Assembly: GCF_014200405.1 (NCBI RefSeq)
Contig: NZ_JACHBQ010000001.1
Location: 3,534,001-3,598,000 of the forward strand
Source: Cryobacterium roopkundense
Lineage (GTDB): Bacteria > Actinomycetota > Actinomycetes > Actinomycetales > Microbacteriaceae
Length of the DNA stretch: 64,000 nucleotides
Direction of reading: 5' to 3'
Part shown: positions 25,540 through 33,174 of the stretch, piece by piece
Layout of the letters: every line of letters starts with the position of its first letter
Position numbering within the stretch: the stretch's first letter is position 1
Made by a program: the position numbers and the translations under genes
Notes under the pieces: model-generated
The model's input: only the letters and a program-made list of their open reading frames with translations
The model's database searches: none
What the model was told of the DNA's origin: nothing

Positions 25540-26976
25540 GGCTCTCCTGACATAACCGTGGGTCGTTTCCGAGCGCCTTAACGAGTGCACGCCGCTCTCC
25601 GCCTAGGTTTCTAACTGACAAAGGTAAGAAACACAGGGACGAGAAAACGGCGTGCAAAACTTAACACTATGGCGAACTCTGCTCGGAGTCGACAAGACAG
25701 TTGTCGAGGCAGTGGATCTCGACATGGAGACGGGCATTCTGGTCGCGTCGGTGCGTCCGACGGCGTCGATGCGGAACCGTTGCGGGTCCTGCCGGAAGCG
25801 CTGCCCCCGCTACGACGCTGGTGAGGGTCGGCGGCGCTGGCGATCACTGGATGCTGGCTCGGTGCAGGTCCAGTTGGAAGCTGCGGCGCCGCGGGTGAGG
25901 TGCGGTGTTCACGGCGTGACCGTCGCCGCCGTGCCGTGGGCTCGGCATCAAAGCGGACACACGCTGTTCTTCGACGACCAAGTCGCGTGGCTGGCCACGC
26001 AAACATCCAAAACGGCGATCACGGTGTTGATGCGCATCGCGTGGCGCACCGTCGGCGCGATCATCACCCGGGTCTGGGCAGACACGGAGAAGCAATTCGA
26101 CCAGTTCGCCGACCTCACCCGGATCGGTATCGACGAAATCAGCTACAAACGCGGCCACAAGTATTTGACGTGTGTCGTGGACCACGATTCCGGCCGCCTC
26201 ATCTGGGCAGCACCGGGCCAGGACAAGGCCACCCTCGCGACGTTCTTCGACGCGCTGGGGCCGGAGCGCTCGGCGATGATCACGCATGTTTCCGCGGACG
26301 GCGCAGCCTGGATCGCCACTGTCGTCAAGGAACGAGCCCCTAACGCCGTTCGTTGCGCCGACCCGTTCCATGTCGTGAAATGGGCCACGGAGGCCCTCGA
26401 TGAGGTCCGCCGAGCCGCGTGGAACGACGCCCGCAAAGCCGCCCGGCACAACGAGGCCGGACGAGGCCGTGGCCGACCTCCAACCGGAGCGCCGGCCCGC
26501 CCGGATAGCGCCCGGGCCATGGGCATCAAGAACTGCCGATACGCGCTCTGGAAGAACCCGGAGAACCTCACCGAGAAGCAACAAGCGAAGCTCGCCTGCA
26601 TCGTGCAGACCGACCCGCGGCTGGCCCGCGCTTACTACCTGAAGGAAGGCCTCCGTGTCATCTTCAAACTGCCTCTCGACGAAGCGACTGAAGCGCTGGA
26701 CAAATGGGTCAGCTGGGCCCGCCGCTGCCGAATCCCATCCTTCGTGAAACTACAGAGAAGCATCGTCAAACACCGCACCGCGATCCTGGCTTCCATCGAG
26801 CACGGCCTCTCAAACGGGCGGGTCGAATCCATGAACACCAAGATCCGCCTCATGACTCGCATCGCGTTCGGCTTCAAAGCACCCGACGCCCTCATCGCCC
26901 TCGCGATGCTCAGCCTCGGCGGACACAAACCCGTACTTCCGGGCCGGGATTAACCCACGGAAGAGTCAGGAGAGCC
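25540..26976 (+). mobile_element. Complete ISL3-family insertion sequence, 1,437 bp
   Basis: The ends are 24-bp imperfect inverted repeats (25,540-25,563 and 26,953-26,976). The outer twelve bases (GGCTCTCCTGAC) and the inner eight (CCGTGGGT) match exactly, with four mismatches between. The element carries one intact transposase gene whose stop codon lies at the edge of the right repeat. A perfect 8-bp duplication flanks it, so the insertion is probably recent and the element may still be active. It sits between the CDP-alcohol phosphotransferase and the 3' end of a glycosyltransferase without interrupting either. Confidence 0.95.
25652..26953 (+). CDS. ISL3-family transposase
   Basis: A 433-residue DDE transposase of full family length with no frameshift. 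The N-terminal zinc-binding segment shows C44, C47 and C51 (CGSCRKRC) with a further Cys at 84. Next come a helix-turn-helix region (about 115-145) and the catalytic triad D161 (IGIDEISYKRGH), D216 (HVSADGA) and E392 (NGRVESMNTKIR). The N-G-R-x-E-x2-N-x-K-I motif is the ISL3 hallmark. Translation starts at GTG 25,652. The upstream 90 bp inside the element presumably hold its promoter. Confidence 0.95.
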   Translation: MQNLTLWRTLLGVDKTVVEAVDLDMETGILVASVRPTASMRNRCGSCRKRCPRYDAGEGRRRWRSLDAGSVQVQLEAAAPRVRCGVHGVTVAAVPWARHQSGHTLFFDDQVAWLATQTSKTAITVLMRIAWRTVGAIITRVWADTEKQFDQFADLTRIGIDEISYKRGHKYLTCVVDHDSGRLIWAAPGQDKATLATFFDALGPERSAMITHVSADGAAWIATVVKERAPNAVRCADPFHVVKWATEALDEVRRAAWNDARKAARHNEAGRGRGRPPTGAPARPDSARAMGIKNCRYALWKNPENLTEKQQAKLACIVQTDPRLARAYYLKEGLRVIFKLPLDEATEALDKWVSWARRCRIPSFVKLQRSIVKHRTAILASIEHGLSNGRVESMNTKIRLMTRIAFGFKAPDALIALAMLSLGGHKPVLPGRD

Positions 26977-26984
26977 CAATTTTT
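26977..26984. repeat. Target-site duplication, right copy
   Basis: Exact copy of CAATTTTT found at 25,532-25,539. It is followed by four bases and then the stop codon of the minus-strand glycosyltransferase, so the original sequence is restored by removing the element and one copy. Confidence 0.93.
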
Positions 26985-26988
26985 CTCG

Positions 26989-27954
26989 CTATTCGGCTCG
27001 CGCGCGCAGCTCGCGCCTGGCGATCGTGAGGCCGTCCCGCACCCCGCGGCCGCCGGCGAGAAGGGGACGAAGGGATCGCAGGAATTGACGTCGGCCTCCG
27101 TGGAGCAGCACTTCCCACGCGATGGGGAGGCTCGCCCGACGCCACCGTCGCAGGTCGTCGCTGCGCAGGTGCCGCGCCCCAAACAAGAGACGGTTTCGAA
27201 TGTTGTAGTAGTAGTAGGCTTCCGACTTCGGACTTCCGTGGCCCTGCACGACGGCCTGCTGGGTTCCGCCCTCGTCGTGCACAGCCACGGCGTCTCGGCA
27301 GACCTCGGTGACGCCGCCCGCCCGTTCGACTCGATACGAGAAGTCGACGTCTTCCCAGTAGAGAAAGTATTCCTCACTGAATCCGCCGACGCGGCTCCAG
27401 AGCTGGTCGCTCAGCAGGAGGCAGGCCCCGCTCAGCCACGGTTCGAACCGGGCTGACCGGAATTCGTTCCGACGCCGGGTGGCCCTGATCCGGCCATCAT
27501 CCAGATAGAGGTCCGCCCCGTCGAACCACACGGATCCGTCGGATCGCACGATGCGGGGAGAGACGAGTGTGAGCGGATGTGTGCGCACGCGCTCCAGAAG
27601 CACACCCACTTGGTCCGCCGCAATGGTCGCATCCGGATTCAGAAGCAGGAATGCCCCGGCGCCACTCTGCTGCGCCCGGTGCACTCCAGCGTTTACCCCG
27701 ACGCCGAAGCCGGTGTTTGAGGCGGGCAGGACCGTGAGCCATCCCTCAGTGTCGGCGAGCGCACATACCCGCTCGCGCTCTGATTCCGACGTGAAATTGT
27801 CCACCACCACGACGCGCGCCGCGGGCAGTGAACGCGTCAGGGGTACAAGATTCCTCTCGAGCAGCTCTGACGACCCGTAGTTCACGACAACGATAGCCAG
27901 GCTCTCGATGTCGGCCGATGTCCACTCGTTCTCCACCTCAGACGCACCTTTCAC
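26989..27954 (-). CDS. Glycosyltransferase family 2 (rhamnosyltransferase-like)
   Basis: A 321-residue GT-A enzyme. SLAIVVVNYGSSELLERNL is the usual GT2 start. VVVVDNFTSE, NTGFGVGVNAGVHRAQQSGA and LLNPDAT supply the nucleotide-binding region and the DxD-equivalent (NPD). FSEEYFLYWEDVDFSYRVE has the catalytic E-D-V-D motif of the WbbL/RfbF-like rhamnosyltransferase group. It is transcribed away from the divergent gene at 28,009, and its stop lies 12 bp from the insertion sequence, so its coding region is intact but its native downstream sequence has been displaced. Confidence 0.9.
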   Translation of the reverse strand: MKGASEVENEWTSADIESLAIVVVNYGSSELLERNLVPLTRSLPAARVVVVDNFTSESERERVCALADTEGWLTVLPASNTGFGVGVNAGVHRAQQSGAGAFLLLNPDATIAADQVGVLLERVRTHPLTLVSPRIVRSDGSVWFDGADLYLDDGRIRATRRRNEFRSARFEPWLSGACLLLSDQLWSRVGGFSEEYFLYWEDVDFSYRVERAGGVTEVCRDAVAVHDEGGTQQAVVQGHGSPKSEAYYYYNIRNRLLFGARHLRSDDLRRWRRASLPIAWEVLLHGGRRQFLRSLRPLLAGGRGVRDGLTIARRELRARAE

Positions 27955-27971
27955 TGCCAGTCGACCGTTCG

Positions 27972-28008
27972 CTGACCAGTGTTGCAGATTGCACTATTAT
28001 TCAGAACC
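27972..28008 (+). promoter_or_regulatory. Promoter candidate for a leaderless mRNA
   Basis: CTGACC (27,972-27,977) and TATTAT (27,995-28,000) are spaced by 17 bp. The ATG of the downstream glycosyltransferase begins eight bases after the -10 box, and no Shine-Dalgarno sequence is present. The geometry is that of a leaderless transcript starting at or next to the ATG. Confidence 0.45.
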
Positions 28009-29100
28009 ATGAGGATTCGGAACGCACGATCAGTGGCGTCGCGGTGGGGCCAGGCCCTCCCCGCGGACGACCGCGAGCCAGCGACGGCGCTGACCGTGCT
28101 GCAGTCTTTTCCGGTCCCTCGCAAGATCACAAACCCTTACATCGTGATGCTCGCCGGGTGTCTGCGCACGTTGCCCGACGTGACGGTGCTCAATTTCAGT
28201 TGGCGAACGGCCTTGCTCGGACGCTATGACGTCTTCCACTCGCACTGGCCGGAAAACCTCGTCGATGGTCACAGTCCGCTCAAGAAATTCGTGCGCCAGA
28301 TCTTTACGCTTGCGCTCGTCGCGAGGCTCACGATCACGCGCACACCGATCGTCCGCACGATGCACAATGTGGAACGTCCACAGGGTCTGTCCCGGCGGGC
28401 GAGTCTTCTCCTCGATCTCATCGATCGCGAGACGACCCTGCGAATCCGCCTCAACACCACGACCATCATCGACTCCGCCGCACCCAGCGCGACGATACCT
28501 CACGGCCATTACCGGGACTGGTTTGCCCGGTACCCGCCCTCGACCGTCGTGCCCGGCCAGATTGGCTATACCGGCCTGATCCGTCGGTACAAGGGCGTCG
28601 AGACCCTGGTCAGTGCCTTTCGCGACACCGAAGGGACCGGCGGGGGCCTGTCGCTGCGCATCGGGGGCAATCCGTCGTCGCCGGAGCTGGCACAAACCGT
28701 TTCCACGCTCGCGAGCGGCGATGACCGAATCTCCCTAACGCTGAACCTGTTGACGGATGCCGAACTCGTGGAGATCGTCACGTCCTCCGAACTGGTGGTT
28801 CTCCCCTATCGTTTCATGCACAACTCAGGGGGCGTCTTGGCTGCCCTGTCCATGGGGCGCCCCGTGCTGGTTCCGGAGAATGCGGTGAATCGCGCACTCG
28901 CGTGCGAGGTGGGGGCCGGGTGGGTGCACTGCTACGCCGGCGAGCTGACCGCCCGGCATCTCACGGACACCCTTCACGAGCTGAGGACCCACCCGGCACC
29001 GCGTCCCGTCGATCTGCAGGCACGTGAGTGGAACCACACCGGCACGAATCACGTCGACGCCTACCGGCAGGCGATCGCGATCCTTCATGACGGACACTGA
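28009..29100 (+). CDS. Glycosyltransferase (GT-B fold, GumK/beta-mannosyltransferase-like)
   Basis: A 363-residue glycosyltransferase. The ATG giving MRIRNARS was chosen because it lies eight bases after a good -10 element; the in-frame alternative ten codons upstream lies within the promoter. The N-half has YDVFHSHWPENLVDG and PIVRTMHNVERPQG, and the C-half has GQIGYTGLIRRYKGVETL, VLPYRFMHNSGGVLAALSMG and RPVLVPEN. These resemble exopolysaccharide enzymes of the GumK/AceC type. The stop overlaps the next gene by 14 bp, so both are probably in one transcript. Confidence 0.82.
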   Translation: MRIRNARSVASRWGQALPADDREPATALTVLQSFPVPRKITNPYIVMLAGCLRTLPDVTVLNFSWRTALLGRYDVFHSHWPENLVDGHSPLKKFVRQIFTLALVARLTITRTPIVRTMHNVERPQGLSRRASLLLDLIDRETTLRIRLNTTTIIDSAAPSATIPHGHYRDWFARYPPSTVVPGQIGYTGLIRRYKGVETLVSAFRDTEGTGGGLSLRIGGNPSSPELAQTVSTLASGDDRISLTLNLLTDAELVEIVTSSELVVLPYRFMHNSGGVLAALSMGRPVLVPENAVNRALACEVGAGWVHCYAGELTARHLTDTLHELRTHPAPRPVDLQAREWNHTGTNHVDAYRQAIAILHDGH

Positions 29101-30073
29101 CGGGGTGGCCTCCGCTAACGTCGCCGTTCCCCGGCTGCGGCTCACGGTGGCTGTCGTGACCTATCGGCGGCCCACCGAACTGGCCAGGGCTCTGCCCGTG
29201 ATCCTCGACCACGTCCGGGCGCTGAACGCCCTGCCGGAGGGCGCACTCGACGCAGACGTGATTGTTGTGGACAACGACGCCGCCGCGACGGCGCAACCCG
29301 TGGCGCGGGCCCTCGACTCTCCCCTCGTTCGCTATGTCGTGGAGCCGCTGCCGGGCATCGCCGCGGCCCGTAATCGTGCTCTCGACGAAACCCTCGGTTC
29401 GGACCTCCTCGTTTTCATCGACGATGACGAACAGCCGCGCGATGGTTGGCTCGCCCACCTCGTAGCAACCTGGCGGACCACCCGAGCGGCAGCCGTCTCC
29501 GGTCGTGTCATCTCGGAGTTCGCCGACGCGCTCGACCCGTGGGTAGCGGCCGGCGACTTCTTTCGTCGGCGCAGCCTGGAGACCGGAACCGAGATCCGTG
29601 TCGCGGCGGCCGGAAATCTGCTGCTCGACCTGCACCAGATTCGGGAGCTCGGAGTGCGCTTCGATTCCAGTCTGGGACTGAGCGGCGGCGAAGACACCCT
29701 GTTCAGCCGCGAGCTGCATCGGCGGGCTGGCCGCATCGTGTGGTGCGAGGAGTCGGCCGCGACCGATTTCGTTCCCCCCGCTCGAACGACGCGGCGCTGG
29801 GTCTTGCGGCGGGCGTGGAGCCATGGCAACACTGAAAGCGTTATCGACCTCTACCTGGCCGGCTCGGCGTCCAGGCGTTTGGCCGCGCGGTTCAGCGGCA
29901 CCGCGCAGGGTCTCGTACGCATGATCGGCGGTGGTGGTCGGTACGTCCTCGGGGTGCTCACCCGGTCCCTGCGACATCAGGCCAGGGGCCTGCGCGCCGC
30001 GTGCCGCGGAACCGGAATGGTTTCCGGCGCATTCGGTGTGGTCTATGAGGAATACGGCAGGACGAAAGCCTGA
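29087..30073 (+). CDS. Glycosyltransferase family 2
   Basis: A 328-residue GT-A fold enzyme. LTVAVVTYRRPTELARAL, DVIVVDNDAAA, GIAAARNRAL and LLVFIDDDEQPRDGWL form a complete GT2 N-domain with an IDDD metal site. GGEDTLFSRELHRRAG is the acceptor-side E-D motif. The start at ATG 29,087 gives MTDTDG and a 14-bp overlap with the gene upstream; a longer frame exists but would overlap more. Together with its partner it likely extends the same repeat unit. It converges on the acyltransferase, with a short tandem repeat in between. Confidence 0.88.
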   Translation: MTDTDGVASANVAVPRLRLTVAVVTYRRPTELARALPVILDHVRALNALPEGALDADVIVVDNDAAATAQPVARALDSPLVRYVVEPLPGIAAARNRALDETLGSDLLVFIDDDEQPRDGWLAHLVATWRTTRAAAVSGRVISEFADALDPWVAAGDFFRRRSLETGTEIRVAAAGNLLLDLHQIRELGVRFDSSLGLSGGEDTLFSRELHRRAGRIVWCEESAATDFVPPARTTRRWVLRRAWSHGNTESVIDLYLAGSASRRLAARFSGTAQGLVRMIGGGGRYVLGVLTRSLRHQARGLRAACRGTGMVSGAFGVVYEEYGRTKA

Positions 30074-30115
30074 CGGCTCGGCGCAATCTGGCGGCTCGGC
30101 GCAATCTGACGGCTC
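30071..30115. repeat. 18-bp tandem repeat between two convergent genes
   Basis: The unit TGACGGCTCGGCGCAATC occurs two and a half times (30,071-30,088, 30,089-30,106 with one change, then nine bases). The array begins in the stop codon of the glycosyltransferase and ends in the stop codon of the opposing acyltransferase, so each unit carries a potential stop. Confidence 0.85.
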
Positions 30116-30635
30116 AGTCCCATCTCTCGAGCCGCGAGATGGCCCGCGCCGGGTTGCCGGCGACGATCGTTGCGGCGGCAACCGACGAGGTCACCACGGA
30201 TCCGGCGGCCACCACGGCGCCGTCGCCGATCACGACTCCCTTGAGGATCAGCGCGCCGGTTCCGACGAGCACGTGATCTCCTATCGCCACAGCTATGGTG
30301 TGTGGGAGCACGGTGCCGTCCGTGCCGGTTATGCGGTGAAAGTCTGTGTCCAGAATCTGGGCGTCCCAGGACACCTGCGACCCTGTCCCGATCGTGAGCC
30401 CCGACTCCACATTGATGACCGTCCGTGCACCGATCCCACCCCCGCGAGCCAACGCCAGGGTGGCGCCTGGGCCCACCCAGATGCGCACACCACGGTGGAT
30501 CCGGCTGCCACGGTCGAGATGATAGCGACCCGGCCCACCGAGCTTCACCCCGGCCGCGATCCGCACCCCGTGATGCCCGCTCAGGGAACCGCGCGCCAGT
30601 TCGACGACACGCCGCACCCGACCGAGAAGAGTCAT
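30114..30635 (-). CDS. Hexapeptide-repeat acyltransferase
   Basis: A 173-residue protein of the left-handed beta-helix acyltransferase group (maltose O-acetyltransferase/WcaF-like). Hexapeptide-type turns are visible at IHRGVRIWVGPGATLAL, RTVINVESGLTIGTGSQ, VAIGDHVLVGTGALIL and VIGDGAVVAAGSVV, and the C-terminal signature VAGNPARAISRL is diagnostic. TDFHRITG is a probable active-site loop with the catalytic His. It likely adds an acetyl group to a glycan hydroxyl. No Shine-Dalgarno is seen; an extended -10 box ends six bases before the ATG. Confidence 0.85.
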   Translation of the reverse strand: MTLLGRVRRVVELARGSLSGHHGVRIAAGVKLGGPGRYHLDRGSRIHRGVRIWVGPGATLALARGGGIGARTVINVESGLTIGTGSQVSWDAQILDTDFHRITGTDGTVLPHTIAVAIGDHVLVGTGALILKGVVIGDGAVVAAGSVVTSSVAAATIVAGNPARAISRLERWD

Positions 30636-30641
30636 AGACCA

Positions 30642-30650
30642 TTCATATCA
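30642..30650 (-). promoter_or_regulatory. Extended -10 promoter for a leaderless acyltransferase mRNA
   Basis: On the minus strand TGA-TATGAA (30,650 to 30,642) forms an extended -10 box ending six bases before the acyltransferase ATG. TCGACC lies 16 bp further upstream as a weak -35. The geometry resembles the other leaderless candidates in this window. Confidence 0.35.
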
Positions 30651-30817
30651 GACCGCCGTCTCGGGTCGACACGGCCTCCCTTTGGGGGGTCGCCGTCATC
30701 CCCCTCGTGTGGATAACGTGAAACTGCAGGCCTGACCCAGGTAATTTGCGCGCCTCGAGTGTGGGCCGGCCCACCCAACTTCGGGTGACTACAGCCTTAC
30801 TCGATACCGGAGTCTCC

Positions 30818-31948
30818 ATGCGCATCCTCGTTTTATGGGCCGACACCGGCTCGCCCAATTTGGGCGTGCGCGCGCTGGGCGCCGGAACCGCGGCCCTCGT
30901 GCACCGGATTTGGCCGGATGCGAGCATCACCTTTCAGAATTACGGGCATCGGGCACCAGAGCTTCCGTTCGGCCGACTCCGGTCGCTCGCGAAGGAGCGA
31001 CTGACCGCAAGCCTCGGCATGCAGCAGTGGTTGGCCGGTTTCGACCTCGTCATCGATTCGCGGTCCGGTGACAGCTTCTCCGATATCTACGGGCTTCGCC
31101 GGCTTGCCGTCATGGGCGCTGTCTCGGAATTCGCCAGCCAAGCGGGCGTGCCCGTGGTGCTGGGCCCGCAAACAATCGGCCCGTTTCAGACCCGTTCCGG
31201 CCGGGTGCTCGCCCGACGGTCCCTTACGCGCGCGTCGGTGGTGATGGCGCGCGATTCCGCGAGCGCCGAGTGCTCGTCGGGGCTCGGACGCCCGGTCGAC
31301 GTGGTGACCACGGATGTTGTCTTCGCGATTGCGCGACCCCGGGTCGCGCGCACTCGCGACGTCATCTTCAACATTTCAGGCCTACTGTGGCACGACAACC
31401 CGCACGTGGATTCGGCGCGGTACCGAGATCTGGTGACGCGCGTCTATCGATCTCTCGTGAGCGAAGGTCGAGAGGTCACGCTCCTGGCCCACGTCGTCAA
31501 CCCGAGCAGCCTGACTCAGGGCAGCCTCGATCTACAGGGCCCCCAGCCGGCCACTTCGCCCAATCTGGACAACGACGTGCCCGCGATCCAGGACTTTGCG
31601 CGCCGGGTAGCCCCCGACTGCGAAATTATCATTCCCACGGGGCTGTCGGATGTGCGTTCCACCATCGCCTCCGGGCGGGTCGTGATCGGCTCGAGGATGC
31701 ACGCCTGCCTGAACGGCCTGTCCGTCGGAGTTCCCGCCGTGCCACTCGCCTATTCCCGAAAATTCGCTCCCCTGTTGCAGGGGCTCGGCTGGCATCACAC
31801 CGTCGACCTGCGCGGCGGTGATACACGGGTGGGCGAGGTCATGCGCGAGGTCAACGGCGACGCACTGACGACGGACGTCACCGGGGTGCTCGAACGCGCG
31901 CACTCGTCCCTGGCCACCGCCGAGAATGCACTGCGGAGCCTCGCGTGA
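30818..31948 (+). CDS. Polysaccharide pyruvyltransferase (WcaK/CsaB-like)
   Basis: A 376-residue member of the polysaccharide pyruvyl transferase family, which transfers pyruvate from phosphoenolpyruvate as a ketal onto a glycan sugar. The start gives MRILVLWADTGSPNLGVRAL with CGGAG seven bases upstream. Visible features are VVLGPQTIGPF, VVMARDSASAE, DVVFAI and, near the C-terminus, VIGSRMHACLNGLSVGVPAV, the R-M-H motif essential in the family, plus PLAYSRKF. Its last four bases overlap the start of the Fe-S protein, a pairing often seen in exopolysaccharide loci. Acceptor sugar unknown. Confidence 0.9.
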   Translation: MRILVLWADTGSPNLGVRALGAGTAALVHRIWPDASITFQNYGHRAPELPFGRLRSLAKERLTASLGMQQWLAGFDLVIDSRSGDSFSDIYGLRRLAVMGAVSEFASQAGVPVVLGPQTIGPFQTRSGRVLARRSLTRASVVMARDSASAECSSGLGRPVDVVTTDVVFAIARPRVARTRDVIFNISGLLWHDNPHVDSARYRDLVTRVYRSLVSEGREVTLLAHVVNPSSLTQGSLDLQGPQPATSPNLDNDVPAIQDFARRVAPDCEIIIPTGLSDVRSTIASGRVVIGSRMHACLNGLSVGVPAVPLAYSRKFAPLLQGLGWHHTVDLRGGDTRVGEVMREVNGDALTTDVTGVLERAHSSLATAENALRSLA

Positions 31949-33174
31949 TCGAACACCCCGCGCTCGACCGTGCCATCGACCGGGTGGTGAGGTCTGAGAA
32001 CTGCACGGGCTGCGGGCTGTGCGCCCTGCTCGATACCGGCCTGGACATGACGCTTGACCCAGCGGGATTCTCGCGGCCGGCACGGATCGGTCCGTCGACC
32101 GCCGACGACGATGCCGCGAGGCGTTTTCGTGCGGCGTGCCCCGGCATCCGCGTGGACGCTCAACGCCCGGCCGGAGCGCGCCGACACGCCACACTGGGAC
32201 CGATCCTCCAGGTCTGGCAGGCCTGGGCGACGGATCCGGCCGTGAGATTCGCGGGCAGCAGCGGCGGCACTCTGACAGCCCTCGCTGCGTGGCTCGCCGA
32301 GACCGGCGAGGCGGCGCAGGTGATCGGGGCACGAGCGGCTAGCGATAATCCCCGTCGAACGGTGAGCGTACGGATCCAGAGCCGCGAGGAAGCGCTGGCG
32401 TCAGCCGGGTCCCGATATGCGCCGACCTCCAGCTGCGCTGTTGGCGGGGCAGCGGATGCCGATTCCGCGTTCATCGGAAAGCCCTGCGAGGTCTCGGCGC
32501 TTCGTGCGCTGCCGTCGCCGAAGGGAAGTCCCCCCACAGAGCCTCCTTTGCTGCTGTCCTTCTTCTGCGCCGGTACGCCCAGCCAGAACGCCACGGATTC
32601 CCTCGTGGAAGGGTTGGGAGTGCCGAGGGACGAGGCTGTCCGCGACCTGTGGTTCCGCGGTCACGGCTGGCCCGGTCGCTTCACGGTTGTTCGGGCCGAC
32701 GGCACCACCGTTGACACCAGCTATGAGAACTCCTGGGGCACCAGCCTGGGTCCAGCCGTGCAGTGGAGATGCAAGATCTGCCCCGATGGTGTCGGAGAAA
32801 GTGCTGACGTCACCGCCGCCGACCTGTGGCGTGCCGATGATCGCGGCTACCCGGATTTCACTCCGGGGCCCGGGGTGAGCGCGCTGATCGCTCGCACCAT
32901 TCGCGGCCGGGACCTCGTGCTGCGTGCCGCGGCAGCCGGCATCCTCACTGTTGCGCCGCTGGATATCGATGAGCTTGCTGCGGTACAGCCGCTGCAGCGC
33001 ACCCGTCGGCATACCCTTGCCGGTCGTCTGGTCGGCACGAGGCTGGCCGGCGGCCGGGTGCCACGGTTTCGTGGTTTCGCCCTGCTGCGGTTGGCGGCGC
33101 CCCGGCTGCGCGAGACGTTCCGCACCCTGCGGGGAACCTATCGCCGCCGCCGTGCCCTCCGGCTCCACTCGTGA
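31945..33174 (+). CDS. Fe-S protein with FrhB/FdhB (coenzyme F420 hydrogenase beta subunit-like) domains
   Basis: A 409-residue protein starting at GTG (GTGA overlap with the pyruvyltransferase). The N-terminus holds CTGCGLCALLDTGLDM, a ferredoxin-like C-x2-C-x2-C motif, with AACPG as the likely fourth ligand further on. FAGSSGGTLTALAAWL and FIGKPCEVSALRAL belong to the FrhB N domain, and VQWRCKICPDGVGESADV to the FrhB C domain, which binds a second cluster and FAD in characterised relatives. Such proteins are usual companions of WcaK-like pyruvyltransferases in EPS clusters, where their role is not established. A redox step on the pyruvate donor or glycan is possible but speculative. Confidence 0.88.
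   Translation: MIEHPALDRAIDRVVRSENCTGCGLCALLDTGLDMTLDPAGFSRPARIGPSTADDDAARRFRAACPGIRVDAQRPAGARRHATLGPILQVWQAWATDPAVRFAGSSGGTLTALAAWLAETGEAAQVIGARAASDNPRRTVSVRIQSREEALASAGSRYAPTSSCAVGGAADADSAFIGKPCEVSALRALPSPKGSPPTEPPLLLSFFCAGTPSQNATDSLVEGLGVPRDEAVRDLWFRGHGWPGRFTVVRADGTTVDTSYENSWGTSLGPAVQWRCKICPDGVGESADVTAADLWRADDRGYPDFTPGPGVSALIARTIRGRDLVLRAAAAGILTVAPLDIDELAAVQPLQRTRRHTLAGRLVGTRLAGGRVPRFRGFALLRLAAPRLRETFRTLRGTYRRRRALRLHS

Noticed and set aside
24565..27954. Gene disruption by the insertion sequence.
   Set aside because: Joining the sequence across one copy of the 8-bp duplication gives an intergenic region. Both the CDP-alcohol phosphotransferase and the glycosyltransferase are full length.
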